Source: Paragorgia papillata (lineage: Eukaryota; Cnidaria; Anthozoa; Scleralcyonacea; Coralliidae). Taken from it: DNA of 64,000 nucleotides. Positions within the stretch are counted from its first letter, which is position 1. Every line of letters starts with the position of its first letter. Shown here piece after piece: positions 46,190-57,461 of this stretch. The notes beneath the pieces were generated by a model that worked only from the letters and a program-made list of their open reading frames with translations, was not told the DNA's origin and did no database searches. The stretch lies in contig JAWNZC010000113.1 of NCBI GenBank assembly GCA_035771165.1, positions 1 to 64,000 on the forward strand, given 5' to 3'. A program made the translations under genes and the position numbers.

Positions 46190-46398
46190 TAGCCTGGTTC
46201 CCTGGCCCAATTTCAAAAGAAATAAGGGCCAGGTAACCACTAATCTCATTCTCGCGTCATCAGGGCTAAATCCACTTATGACAACTGCAGTTTTACTCAT
46301 AGCCACTAAAAACGCGCGAAAATGTAACCAATAGGAAAGCAGAAGTCTTTAGTGGTTACCTGGCCCATATTCTTTGATTGGGCCAGGGTACCAGGCTA
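46190..46398 (-). mobile_element. MITE family I copy 2, interrupted at its left tip; 9-bp target duplication GTGCGTGTC
   Basis: 209 bp, same length as copy 1 and inverted to it. Its target duplication is split by the hAT element: the left GTGCGTGTC is at 45191-45199, the right at 46399-46407. The first bases TAGCC occur on both sides of the hAT insertion because they fell in that element's target site. Confidence 0.85.
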
Positions 46399-46485
46399 GT
46401 GCGTGTCTGGGAGTCAAAACTGGCTTCATGGGAGTCAAATTTTGGCTTCAAGATTTGTATGCGCAGTTTACTGAACGTAGCGTTC

Positions 46486-46550
46486 CAGTTATTTTTAGTT
46501 CAATGGTTTCTACCATTGAACTCTAAGTAGACTGGAACGATAACTCGCTT
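46486..46550. repeat. Hairpin repeat, inverted copy
   Basis: GCGTTCCAGTTATTTTTAGT, GTTCAATGGTTTCTACCATTG, then TAAGTAGACTGGAACG. The long inverse of the copy at 45.0 kb. Confidence 0.7.
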
Positions 46551-47845
46551 GCACGTTTTGAAGCCAAAAATGGCGGACATGGGGGCCGCCATGCACGTCA
46601 ACCCCAGTCCCTTTTACTTTATAACCGAGAAAAAATGAAGCTGAATTTAGTGAAATGGTTTGCAAAAACAGCTTGAAATCAAAGAAAAACTAAACTTGTT
46701 AACCACTTTTAGGCTTAGATCAAATTCCAATATACCGTAGAGTAGGTGAACACTGACATGACGAGTAAAAACAAGGAAAACAGTAAAAATATAAGCTCTC
46801 AAATTTAAGTCAACAATACGCAACCAAAATTGCCATTGGTTTGGACAAATATAAAGAAAATACATATGAAACCCAGGTTTAAAATGAAGAGGTTGTTTAT
46901 AAAAACAGTTGGGTTTTAAATTTCTCAATTTTCAGTAGGAAAAAAACAACAAAATGCACTTTACCGGGTGTTTTTACAGCTCTGGAGTTACTCTTCGTCT
47001 CGAAAAATATCAGATTTAGCATTTCCACAACTGAAACTTGAGTTAAAGCAATAATTTAGCATTATCTTATTACTAATTATTGGCATGACAACCTTCAAAC
47101 GTTTGAGATAACAAAGAAAAATAAGAAAAACCTGCATTTTCCGTACGAGTTTCGGACTCGAATTTTCCTTTTGTTCGGCAGATATTTCGTCGTTCAATCC
47201 ATTTTCGTGGGTAGAAATTGTTCAGGTACAAGGCCGATAAGCCCAATACGTGCTAGCTTCTTCGTTATCATCTATAAAAAACTTTAGGTCTAAAAAAGGG
47301 TTGTTTTTTGCAGCGAGTTTTCAGTTTTTCATTGTGCCCTTCACACCTTCTGTTGACGTGCAATAGCTACCCCCAGCAGCCGGAAGTTTGACTTCACCCA
47401 ATCATAGGGCCTGACTTATGGAGTTAGCGTTCCAGTTTACTTAGAGTTCAATGGTTTCTACTCAAAAACATTTGACCAAAAGGATCGCGGGCTCTGGGTA
47501 AGAGGTGCCAAATGATTTAAAATACGAACCTTCGTATATAGCTATCCATATTAAACGAGAAACTCAGTTCTGAACTTGTGCTGTTCTTGAGACCTTTAAC
47601 TTGTCCGTCGAAAGACGCGCTGGGGACTGTGGCACACTCGATTGTGGTGTGTTCACTGATATTTTTTCCTCTCCCTCCCCCCCTTTCCCCCCGTTTTTTC
47701 GTTTTTTCCGCCTTTTTTCCCGCTTCCGGTAACCGTTTTTTCGTTTTTTTAAATCCCCCGCGCGTCTTTCGAGTCAGCCACAGATGCCCACGCGCTGCCA
47801 AGATGGGCTCCTTGTGCCCTGACCCCACCCACATCCGCCCTGGCA
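46551..47845. other. No gene seen; repeat edges
   Basis: 47370-47462 holds GCAGCCGGAAGTTTGACTTC and GGGCCTGACTTATGGAGTTA, also present near 45.0 and 45.27 kb. 47600-47780 is C/T-rich with several TTTTTTCG tracts. Long frames on both strands at 47.5-48.1 kb show no domain and I do not call them. Confidence 0.45.
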
Positions 47846-47965
47846 ACTTACATATACGAGCACCAGGGAGTGAGAACGTAAATGTTACATATGCGGGCAG
47901 CAAGTGGGGTGAGAACGTAAATATTACAATATGCAGGCAGCAAGGGGGGTGAGAACGTAAATGTC
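47846..47965 (+). repeat. Minisatellite of about 38 bp
   Basis: Three units of GTGAGAACGTAAATGTTAC and ATATGCGGGCAGCAAGGGG. Confidence 0.8.
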
Positions 47966-48422
47966 GGTTTTGAGGCCTTGTCACAGGCCTTGTCATGACG
48001 CCCTGAAATGGAGAAGACTGGGGCGAGGATTGCATTTTCAAGATGGCGGCAAAGCGGGAAGAAGTGCTTTTTGAAAGCAACTAAGCAAGGTTTTCTCGCC
48101 CAGATTTTTGCCGTTTTCAATCGTTTAGAGTTAGAGAATATGAATCTAGAGCACCTTGAGTACTCATTAAAACTCAAAGATGGCAAAATTTGGGCTTCAG
48201 AAACGAAAGATGGGTGATTTTTGTAGACGCCCCCAGCTCGACACTAAAAGCTCGTGGTTTTTAATAGTTCAGGTTTGTAGATTTTGTTGAATTTTTGTGA
48301 GTTTGTCAATTCTCTACAAGCTCTTGTTAAACGTTAACAACACACCACAAACTGTAAGGGCCTGTTTAGATGGACTAAAAGTTGGCTCGGGTATAAAGTC
48401 ATAAAGAGGGAAGTCCTACCCC

Positions 48423-48650
48423 CCAGGGTGCATTCCATGGCAACCCCACGCCGAAGATAAGCCACTGGTGTTCAGGTGTTGCACCAAGTGAGGTCAAGAC
48501 GAACGCCAGTGCCGGCACCACCCACTGACTAGTATAGTTGTATGGCTATATATGTGCGCTGACCGCAGTGTGATTGTGCACGAGCACGCCAAGCACTTTT
48601 GAAACTCACGCCGAACATCTTCGGCGTGACGTACATGGAATGCACCCTGG
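48423..48650. mobile_element. MITE with 8-bp target duplication CCTACCCC
   Basis: Ends CCAGGGTGCATTCCATG and the inverse CATGGAATGCACCCTGG, with CCACGCCGAAGAT subterminal in both orientations. CCTACCCC lies at 48415-48422 and 48651-48658. 228 bp. Confidence 0.8.
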
Positions 48651-49111
48651 CCTACCCCCCCAAGAGGCCGAGACAACTAAAGGTCGTGTGGTTACATGAC
48701 TAACATGAGGAATTATATTTAATACGACTTCTGAATTGGGTTAAGCCTGGAGGGTATAGTTTGCATCTTAATTTAAGATAGCTGATCGTCGGAAAGAAAC
48801 TGTAACTGTACTGTTAGAATTAAAAGATAGAATTAAACTCACAGAAGCTCTTTATATACTTCTTCAGGCCAATTATCAGGTTTTCAACCATTGTTGGAGA
48901 CCAAGACCATCTTTTTCGCATTGTATTTGCTGCTCTATCAATTGTTTCACTTTCTGCCACCGTTTTGTTTTGCAGTTTTGCCTTGGGTAGGCGAGTCAAA
49001 TTGTTTACATGGAGGGAACTTTATCTCGCTCCCTAGGGTAATCCTACCTCGCAAAGAGGGTGACCCTACCCTATGACCCTACTACCTGAGACAAGTATGA
49101 AATTCCTCATG

Positions 49112-49676
49112 TAATATCATGTTTGTGGGGGATTTCTTTTGTTCTCACAGGTCCATTAACAACTATTATTATATGGCTTTGTAATATCCTGATTTCTGAT
49201 TGGTCAACGCACGGTCCGTAAAAATGCGTATCCAGACCACGGTCCATCTTTTTCCGTATTCAGACCGCTGTCCCGGGTGTTGATTTTGCTCGCGTGAATT
49301 TCTAAGGTTTTCACACTAATGTTGATACAATAATTATCGAAAAACTTGAAATAGCCATATAATAAATGCTTTATTAACCTCGTTTACTCAGTCTGTATAG
49401 GAAAATATCAGACCTCAGTCTTTTTTGTATGAACCTCACCTGTGGCTCGGTCTGTACTGTCAAGACCTCGGTCTGATATTTTCCCATACAGACCTCGTTC
49501 TCGGTTCATAAAATCTCTTAATATACCTCATTATATTCATTTTTACTAATCCTATGTCCGTTGATGTCAAACCAGGTCTGATTAGAACTAATCATACCCG
49601 GTTTGACGTCAACAGAGGTGACAACAAAAGAAATTCCTGCAAGCAAAAGAAATTCCCACAAACATGATATTACAAA
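49112..49676. mobile_element. Inverted-repeat element
   Basis: TAATATCATGTTTGTGGG and ATTTCTTTTGTT at the left are mirrored near 49630-49676. The interior repeats AATATCAGACC and CTCGGTCTG motifs in both orientations and contains GGTTTGACGTCAAC-type inverted blocks. Confidence 0.6.
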
Positions 49677-49678
49677 GG

Positions 49679-49807
49679 AATAGCATAAAAAGAGCTGTAT
49701 TAGCTATTAAACATCCTGCTCGATTTGGGTCATTTACTAAATGACCCTCTAAATGACCCAAATCAAGCGGGATGTTTAATAGCTAATACACCTCTTTTTA
49801 TGCTATT
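49679..49807. mobile_element. Near-perfect palindrome, 57-bp arms
   Basis: AATAGCATAAAAAGAGCTGT, ATTAGCTATTAAACATCC and GATTTGGGTCATTTA are mirrored with few mismatches around a centre of about a dozen bases. Likely a very short foldback MITE abutting the previous one. Confidence 0.8.
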
Positions 49808-50384
49808 ACTTATAATAAATGCTGGCTGTCGAGACTGAGTAAAATGAACACAAAGTTGGCTCCCCCAGGGTAGCTTGTTAAAAGCTACACCCTGTTAAAA
49901 GCCCCTAAGTTAAAAGTACAAGAATAATGTACAGAATTTTGCTTATTTTTTAACTTATATTAATAATGGTTAAAAAATGGTAGGCTTCTTTATGCTTTTA
50001 CAGGAAGAAAGACAAAAAATATTATTTGCTAATCTCTTTAGGAAAGCGATGTAACTCTGAAAAGGAATGAAGGATGGATACCACAGAAATGAAGGATGGG
50101 TGATTTTTTTATGGATTCAAGTGTCATGGTTTTGTGAGGTTTGTACATGTTGTAGTTTTGTCAATTCTATATTCCTATCAATGTTAAGCCTGAGGGGGTG
50201 GGCAAGGGGTGGGGATTTGGACATTTTCCATAAAAAATTGTCAAAATCCACACCCTGTGGACACCACCATTAGTCAAAAAACAGTACTGTATTATTCCCC
50301 ACCTGGGGAAATTCATGTTGGTCAAATTACTGGTGATTCCCAAAGTGTTAACCTGCAAGATGCTATGTTTCAGTAAAAAGACTA

Positions 50385-50992
50385 CCGTATTTTCTGGGTG
50401 ATAACCCACACGGCGTATAACCTGCACAGCAACAAAAATGTCACTTTTGGAAAAATAAATCAGGGTATTACCCACACCATCAGATAACGCGCAGCTGCTA
50501 ATAATAGGTTTGGGCAAGGGAGCACGCCAGACTGACTTGTATTTCTTCTTTGTTCGGTGTTCCTTCATTTATATTCAGCCATTTTGAATAATGCGGTATA
50601 TATCATTAGTGTATCGCAGGCGTGGGCTACAGGGCCGAAGGAAACCCGAGTGCATTCCAAAAATGAAATAACCGGGCTGTAGCCCGTGCCTGCGATACGC
50701 TAATGAATATACCGCATTATTCAAAATGGCTGAATATAAATGAAGGAACGCCGAACAAAGAAGAAGAAATACAGGTCAGTCTAGCGCGCTCCCTTGGTTT
50801 GGGACCACAAAATTTAAAAAAAGTACAGTACCAGTAGTTTAAAGATGAAAGTAGAATCCTTGGTCTCCAGTCTTCATGATGGCATCGTCTTAAGAATTCA
50901 GCAGATTACCCACACCACCCTATTACCCGCACTAATTATGTTTCCTAGCAAAATTAAGAGATAACCCATGGGTTATCGCCCAGAAAATACGG
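50385..50992. mobile_element. Tc1/mariner-like MITE, TA target duplication
   Basis: Inverted ends CCGTATTTTCTGGGTGATAA (24 bp) with TA on both sides (50383-50384 and 50993-50994). ACCCACAC motifs repeat in both halves. Confidence 0.75.
50515..50795. mobile_element. Palindromic MITE inside the previous one; 8-bp target duplication GGTTTGGG
   Basis: GGTTTGGG lies at 50507-50514 and 50796-50803. Arms of about 135 bp from CAAGGGAGC inward match (CAGACTGACTTGTATTTCTT; TTCATTTATATTCAGCCATT). Confidence 0.8.
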
Positions 50993-51626
50993 TAATTCCT
51001 TGTGACAACAGTTTAGCAACATTACACAAGCTGAGAGAGCCATCAGTTTACATTTCGGTTTACATATTTTAGTACCAACTACCAAAGTATTATGAATTAT
51101 GTATGGTATGCTATTACATACACTACTTCAAGTCCAATACTGGCAAAGTCAGACAGAATACTAAAGTAAAAGGAAATTTCCTTACAAACTGTAAGTCGAT
51201 GCATAAAAAATAAGGATTAGTATTTCTTGAGATGCTTAAAACACTTAAAATATACCATTCTTCCAAAGAAGCCATCTGGCAATCAAATTAACTTGTTTCC
51301 ATGCTTTTGCGTGTCTGTCAATACTGCCCCTGGCTGGGGTGATCTTGTGACATCAAAGTCCTCACCGTCGGGACAGCAATGTTAGTCAAATACCCCCTGT
51401 TTGACCACCCCTGCCCCCTCGGGCTTAACATTGATAGGTGCATCAGTTGTATGTTTGTACTATTTACTCTATTAAACCGTAGTCCCTAGAATTATATTGT
51501 CTGGAGACGCCGCGAACATCAAAGCGGTTAACAATGAGCTACAAGGGTAGCAAATAAGGTGCACAATCTTTTGTTTTACGCTCATTAAGATTTATAAAGC
51601 AATGCTGCTATTGGTTGATTGCTTCA

Positions 51627-51805
51627 TTATACCAAAAATACAATGTGTTCACGAGCTTGCTTATACAGTTTATATATGTCTTCGTAGATGCTTGGGAGAA
51701 GTTGGTATATTAAACTCTTGCCATAACCAGTACGGAGTACAGCTAGCACATCCTCATTAAACAGGACTTTTTCTAATACATTCGCGCTGTTCTTTCTTTC
51801 TTTCG
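51627..51805 (-). pseudogene. RecQ-like helicase fragment
   Basis: A minus frame of about 59 codons ends in TAA at 51627-51629. It reads KEQRECIRKVLFNEDVLAVL, then RTGYGKSLIYQLLPSIYED. This matches RecQ motif I, with Arg replacing Pro before TGYGKS and the Walker lysine kept. It has no ATG in frame, no FGY-F motif 0 upstream, and stops about 30 residues after the Walker box without a DEAH motif. It could be a lone exon or a decayed copy; it shares strand and design with the exon at 41.8-42.1 kb. Confidence 0.6.
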
Positions 51806-51886
51806 ATTTTTTACTTTAAACTTCACTAAACATTGTTGAATCGCTAGATACGTTAGATGCTTTGTTAATTATATAAAGCATAATTC

Positions 51887-52643
51887 CAGGGTTCGAGATT
51901 TGCGGTATCCCAGTATCCCGATGATACCAGTTTTTAATTTTGGATACCAGATGTTGAAACCTTGGTATCCCATTGGGATACCAAGGAAATCTTGCTAAAA
52001 TACCAATATTTACCAAGATAACTATATCATAGAAATTACTTTAAGTCAGAAAGAAGTTGGCACCCATTTCAGCGTGTTTTTATTCCATTTTCGTTAACAT
52101 AATGTAAGTTTAATCACGGTTTAATACGCCGTAGCTGGCATGTAATATTTTGCGAAAATCTGACCTTCCGCCCACGTTCCTCCCACCAGTGGTCTCCCAT
52201 CTTAGCACCGTAGCTACTTCATGTTAGACCTCAGTACCCATGCAAAGGAGAGAAAATACCCAATCAATGCCCAAGTCTAGTGATGAGATTATTGAAAGTA
52301 TTTGACAGCCGAGATATAATCAATTCAATAGACCTTTCCACATGAAATGAATGGATCACGTGATCTTTCTTTTTGACAAATCTGATTGGCTAATGTCCAA
52401 TGTTTGTCCGAAGTTTTGGATGTCCGAAGTCAGTTGCGAGAGCCAGTCAAATATCTCAATGTGTTATCCATGCACTTCATGCGTTTATTGTAAGTTCTTA
52501 GTTCATAACATCTGGATATTAAGAAGCACCGTGTATTTTCTGGTATCAAAAGTTTGGATACCAAATTTTCATTTGGGATACCAAGTTCAGAGATGCTGGT
52601 ATCCCTTGGGGATACCACCAAAAAATTTTAATCTCAAACCCTG
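51887..52643. mobile_element. hAT-like element, 7-bp flank match ATAATTC
   Basis: CAGGGTTCGAGATT and the inverse AATCTCAAACCCTG end the element; ATAATTC lies at 51880-51886 and 52644-52650. Both subterminal regions are rich in GGTATCCC/GGGATACC, giving dense inverted motifs. No transposase frame. Confidence 0.75.
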
Positions 52644-52650
52644 ATAATTC

Positions 52651-53203
52651 GTAAACAAATCAATCACAATCAAATCAAATCAAATCATACACAAACCAAT
52701 CAGAATATAGCTTTTCGGGCTATAGCCAATCAGGACGACTTCCAAAATCTGGAAGTACTACCCAAACTTTTAATGACATTTGTATCAGGCCATAGTTTAC
52801 AATTGGCCTGATTGCAGGTTAGCGTTAAGGTGAAATTAGGTGCACAAACGTGAACAAAAACCTAGAACAAAGACTTTGGGCCGTGTTTCCAGACAATTTA
52901 TTTTTAGGGACTATGATTAAACTTAACATGTGATGGTTGCATTTCTTTCTTTGACTAATAGTGGATTGTTTTAAAAACTGATTAATATTGTGTCATGTGG
53001 ACAATTAGTGGATTTTTATGTCCAGGATTATCTGTGATGTGATACATAAGTAATAGCATATTTTAAATTATTATATGCATGTTTACACTGTATACAGTAA
53101 TATAATAATACAGGCCTATCATTGAGAAAAACCACAGGTGTGCTGAGGTTAGCACACCTCTGCTGACCTAGGTGTGCGATGGTGTGCAATGCTTTCAGAA
53201 CCA
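52651..53203. other. No gene seen
   Basis: Contains a few AATCAAATCAAATC repeats near 52670. Otherwise unique. Confidence 0.5.
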
Positions 53204-53491
53204 GGGCTCAAAATAACAGATGGTCACCGGTCAATTACTGGCCAAATTTGTAATGTGACTGGTCAAATTTGTATAACGCCAGTCATTTTGAGCGGTCATA
53301 TTAACTTGCAATTAATTTTATTACTTCCCTCGAAGGAACTTAAAATGATTGTTGTTGTGCTGTTGTAGACCCATTTCATAATGTCTGATATATATTGAAG
53401 TGAACTATGCATGCATTTCCTTTTTATGACAAACATTCATATCAGTACTGGCGGCTTATAGGTATAGCGTAGAATATACTTTACATGTTTT

Positions 53492-53674
53492 TTTGTTGTG
53501 TTGTGTTGTGTTGTGTTGTGTTGTGTTGTGTTGTGCTGTGTTGTGTTGTGCTGTGTTGTGTCATGTTGGGTTGGGTTGTGCTGGGTTGTGTTGTGTTGTG
53601 TCGTGTTGTGTCGTGCTGTGTTGTGTTGCACTGTGTCGTGTTGTGTCATGCTGTGTTGTGTCATGCTGTGTTGT
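53492..53674. repeat. (TTGTG)n pentanucleotide tract
   Basis: About 36 copies with TCGTG, CTGTG and TTGGG variants. It ends directly in the G run. Confidence 0.9.

Positions 53675-53708
<34 letters not shown>
53675..53708. repeat. Run of 34 G
   Basis: A homopolymer between the TTGTG tract and GCTTGTGAAATTTGACC. Its length in an assembly may be inaccurate. Confidence 0.85.
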
Positions 53709-53808
53709 CTTGTGAAATTTGACCAGTCAAAATCGCCTTTGACCGGTCACATTTGGAATTGACCAGTTACCATGACCGGTGTAACATGAAACATTATTTT
53801 GAGCAAAC

Positions 53809-54462
53809 TTGGGCAAACTTGGGTGGAGTAGGTAAACTTGGGTGGAGTGGGCAACCTTGGGTGGAGTGGGCAATCTTGGGTGGAGTGGGTAAACTTGGGT
53901 GGAGTGGACAAACTTCAGTGGAGTGGACAAACTCAGGTGGAGTGGGCAAACTTGGGTGGAGTGGGCATACTTGGGTGGAGTGGGCAAACTTGGGTGGAGT
54001 GGGCAAACTTGAGTGGGGTGGACAAACTCGGGTGGAGTGGGCAAACTTTGGTGGAGTGGGCATACTTGGGTGGAGTGGGCAAATTTGGGTGGAGTGGGTA
54101 AACTTGGGTGGAGTGGGCAACCTCGGGTGGAGTGGGCAACCTCGGGTGGAGTGGGCAATCTTGGGTGGAGTGGGCAAACTTGAGTGGAGTGGGCAAACTT
54201 GGGTGGAGTGGGTAAACTTGGGTGGAGTGGGCATACTTGGGTGGAGTGGGCAAACTTGGGTGGAGTGGATAAACTTGGGTGGAGTGGGCATACTTGGGTG
54301 GAGTGGGCAATCTTGGGTGGAGTGGGTAAACTTGGGTGGAGTGGACAAACTTCAGTGGAGTGGACAAACTCGGGTGGAGTGGGCAAACTTTGGTGGAGTG
54401 GGCAAACTTGGGTGGAGTGGGCAAACTTGAGTGGAGTGGACAAACTCGAGTGGAGTGGACAA
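53809..54462. repeat. 19-bp satellite, left part
   Basis: About 34 copies of ACTTGGGTGGAGTGGGCAA with ACTCGGG, CTTCAGT and GGACAA variants. Three units span 57 bp, so frames stay open on both strands and give repeating peptides; none is a gene. Confidence 0.9.
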
Positions 54463-55260
54463 CAGTGCTTTCAATGAATAAAATACGCCAGCGCGATGGA
54501 TCGCGCTCGCCAGAGCAGATTTCACAACTGGGCAGCGCGATTTGGTTTTTCTTGAAAAACAGCCGCGGTTTATGTTGATGACTTCCTGTTACATTTCCTG
54601 GGTCAATTTTAACAGTCTATTATCATAAAAATGAACTTCAAACCAATGTTTTAAGTGTCATTTGTGGTTTTCATCTGCACAACTAGCATAAAGTTTGAGA
54701 TTTTGTAGTGTTTATCCCGACATTGCCGCGCCGGAACATGCAGCGGACGTCCCGTGAGCAAACGAACGCTATTTTGCATTTTCGCCGATTTCGGCGAGTC
54801 TTTTTAATAATACGAATATCAATTAAACAATATGCAGCAAGACAATACAGTATGTCACTGGAGAGTGCAGTTAGCCTGCCACTAGAAACAAACTAAAAAT
54901 ATTTAATATCTAAACCCGTTAATTTAATAAAACCAAGAACAATTTATCTCCCTGTGATGCCATAATTCGTAAATATGCGTGCATAAAGTTGTTCAAAACC
55001 ACGCCGCCGGTTTATTGATTTGTTTTTATAAGCTAGACTGTATACTCCTGCACAGAGTAAACATGAGATATTCCATTATTTTCATATTATATACAACTGA
55101 GCATTTATTTACTCCATTTCTAGGCAGTGGAAGATAATCTGCGAGCGCATTTTATGACAAATTACTTATCTGCCAGCGCGATCAATCGCGCTGGCAGAAC
55201 GAACTTGGGAGCGTGTGGGCGAGCGCAAGCGCGATCGCGCTCGCCTCATTGAAAGCACTG
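54463..55260. mobile_element. hAT-like element inserted in the 19-bp satellite
   Basis: Ends CAGTGCTTTCAATGA and TCATTGAAAGCACTG. GGACAA occurs just outside both ends (54457-54462 and 55261-55266), a partial target match within the repeat. Subterminal CCAGCGCGAT/ATCGCGCTGG palindromes. No transposase. The satellite resumes directly on the other side, so the element came after the array. Confidence 0.75.
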
Positions 55261-56500
55261 GGACAAACTCGGGTGGAGTGGGCAAACTTTGGTGGAGTGG
55301 GCATACTTGGGTGGAGTGGGCAACCTCGGGTGGAGTGGGCAATCTTGGGTGGAGTGGATAAACTCGGGTGGAGTGGGCAAATTTGGGTGGAGTGGGTAAA
55401 CTTGGGTGGAGTGGACATACTTGGGTGGAGTGGGCAAACTTGGGTGGAGTGGATAAACTTGGGTGGAGTGGGCAAACTTGGGTGGAGTGGGCAAACTTGG
55501 GTGGAGTGGATAAACTTGGGTGGAGTGGGCAAACTTGGGTGGAGTGGATAAACTTGGGTGGAGTGGGCAAACTTGGGTGGAGTGGATAAACTTGGGTGGA
55601 GTGGGCAAACTTGGGTGGAGTGGGCAAACTTGGGTGGAGTGGATAAACTTGGGTGGAGTGGGCATACTTGGGTGGAGTGGGCAATCTTGGGTGGAGTGGG
55701 TAAACTTGGGTGGAGTGGACAAACTTCAGTGGAGTGGACAAACTCGGGTGGAGTGGGCAAACTTTGGTGGAGTGGGCAAACTCGGGTGGAGTGGGCAAAC
55801 TTTGGTGGAGTGGGCAAACTTGGGTGGAGTGGACAAACTCGAGTGGAGTGGACAAACTCGGGTGGAGTGGGAAAACTTTGGTGGAGTGGGCATACTTGGG
55901 TGGAGTGGGCAACCTCGGGTGGAGTGGGCAATCTTGGGTGGAGTGGATAAACTCGGGTGGAGTGGGCAAATTTGGGTGGAGTGGGTAAACTTGGGTGGAG
56001 TGGACATACTTGGGTGGAGTGGGTGAACTTGGGTGGAGTGGGCAAACTTGGGTGGAGTGGGCAAACTTGGGTGGAGTGGACATACTTGGGTGGTGTGGGC
56101 AATCTTGGGTGGAGTGGGCAAACTTGGGTGGAGTGGGCAAACTTGGGTGGAGTGGGCAAACTTGGGTGGTGTGGGCAATCTTTCACTGCAAAGTTAGGTG
56201 GAGTGGGCAAACTTGGGTGGAAGAGGCAAACTTGGGTGGAGTGGGTAAACTTGGGTGGAGTGGGTAAACTTGGGTGGAGTGGGCATATTTGTGTGGAGTG
56301 GGCAAACTTTGGTGGAGTGGATAAACTTGGGTGGAGTGGGAAATCTTGGGTGGAGTGGGTAAACTTGGGTGGAGTGGACAAACTTGAGTGGAGTGGGCAT
56401 ACTTGGTTGGAGTGGACAAACTTGGGTGTAGTGGGCATACTTGGGTGGAGTGGGTAAACTTGGGTGGAGTGGGCAATCTTGGGTGGAGGAGACAAATTCA
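55261..56500. repeat. 19-bp satellite, right part
   Basis: About 65 copies of the same unit, more decayed toward 56500. Internal blocks such as 55720-55990 resemble 53900-54170, consistent with longer higher-order repeats. Confidence 0.9.
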
Positions 56501-56796
56501 GATGAAGTATGCAAGGGGGAGATGTTACGTTGGCAACAGACAGCAAAGTTGCCTGTGCAGTAGGCTAAAGGTTTTCATCCCATTTGAGGCAGCGCTTCAC
56601 TTGCTATAGTAATTTCTAGTTCTAGATCAGAGATAGGGCAAATCTTGGTCCATTAACATCATAATTCATTCAAATTATTCCTAAATTACAGATGAATCTT
56701 CAAACAAGAGAGAATGTGTGTGTCTGACAAACAGCTAATGATATTATTTGTCAATTCCAACGTTAATTGTTGAGCTGAAATATATGAACCATTATG
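56501..56796. other. No gene seen
   Basis: Unique sequence after the satellite. Confidence 0.5.
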
Positions 56797-56893
56797 GAAA
56801 CTGATTATCAACGATAACTTCTTCTGCGCTACAGGTTAGTGTAATGGTTTATATTTACTTTCTTTATACAATTTTAAAGTGCATATAAACCCA
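56797..56893 (+). repeat. Direct repeat, copy 1
   Basis: AACTGATTATCAACGATAAC, TTCTTCTGCGCTACAGGTTA and TTTATACAATTTTAAAGTGC recur at 57366-57461. The end AAAGTGCATATAAAC is the start of family G. Confidence 0.75.
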
Positions 56894-57365
56894 ATTTTTT
56901 TATCATCTGAATATGTTCTACATAGAGCAAACAGTTGTTCAGTGAAATATTTTTTTGATTGGAGCTATTCTTCAATGTTTTTTTTTGCGATTTGCATTTC
57001 TAGTATGGTAATGAGATGACGTCTTATGTAGGCATTTGGCTCAGTCTTTCTCTTTTTGGCAAGATAAACTACCTGAGAATTTTTGTGGAAAAACTCATAC
57101 AATATGAAACATGTTGTTCAAACACACCATTAATGGAAGAATTGGCTCGTGTCACTCCTGCAAATAAATATTGTATAGATAATGATGACTACTTTGGCAT
57201 CATCTCATTACCATTTTGAAAACAAAAATCTCTATTAAAGCAATAAAGGTTGCTCCAATCTAAAAAATATTTCGTTCAACTATTTGCCAAAGGTAGAACG
57301 GTATTTCCATGATACAAAATGTGGGGTTATATGCACTTTAACGTCTTAATTTGTTGAATTGTATG
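56894..57365 (+). other. Spacer with an unassigned frame
   Basis: A plus frame of about 67 codons at 57016-57219 (LMEELARVTPANKYCIDNDD) looks somewhat protein-like but I recognise no family. Confidence 0.25.
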
Positions 57366-57461
57366 AAACTGATTGTTAACGATAACTTCTTCTGCACTAC
57401 AGGTTATTGTAATGCTTTATATTTACTTTGTTTATACAATTTTAAAGTGCACATGAAACGA
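57366..57461 (+). repeat. Direct repeat, copy 2
   Basis: Second copy of the 97-bp repeat; here it leads into a longer family G piece. Confidence 0.75.

Larger units (their letters stand above)
50174..51438. mobile_element. Outer element of a nested set
   Basis: CCTATCAATGTTAAGCCTGA at the left and the inverse TTAACATTGATAGG at the right (about 30 bp, with GGGGGTGG/CCACCCC). It encloses the two elements below. No target duplication seen; no transposase. Confidence 0.5.
53204..53805. mobile_element. Element with GGTCAAATTT-type inverted ends and repeats inside
   Basis: GGGCTCAAAATAACAGATGG with TCACCGGTCAATTACTGGCC at the left is mirrored by GACCGGTGTAACATGAAACA and TTATTTTGAGC at the right. 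GACCGGTCA/GACCAGTCA motifs occur in both arms. The interior carries the (TTGTG)n tract and a long G run. Confidence 0.65.

Noticed and set aside
47517..48217. Frames of 112-187 codons on both strands
   Set aside because: They overlap C/T-rich and minisatellite sequence and show no domain or splice support.
53727..56546. Frames up to 454 codons with HSTQVCPLHPSLPTPPKF-type repeats
   Set aside because: Generated by the 19-bp satellite on both strands. Three units equal 57 bp, so all frames remain open.
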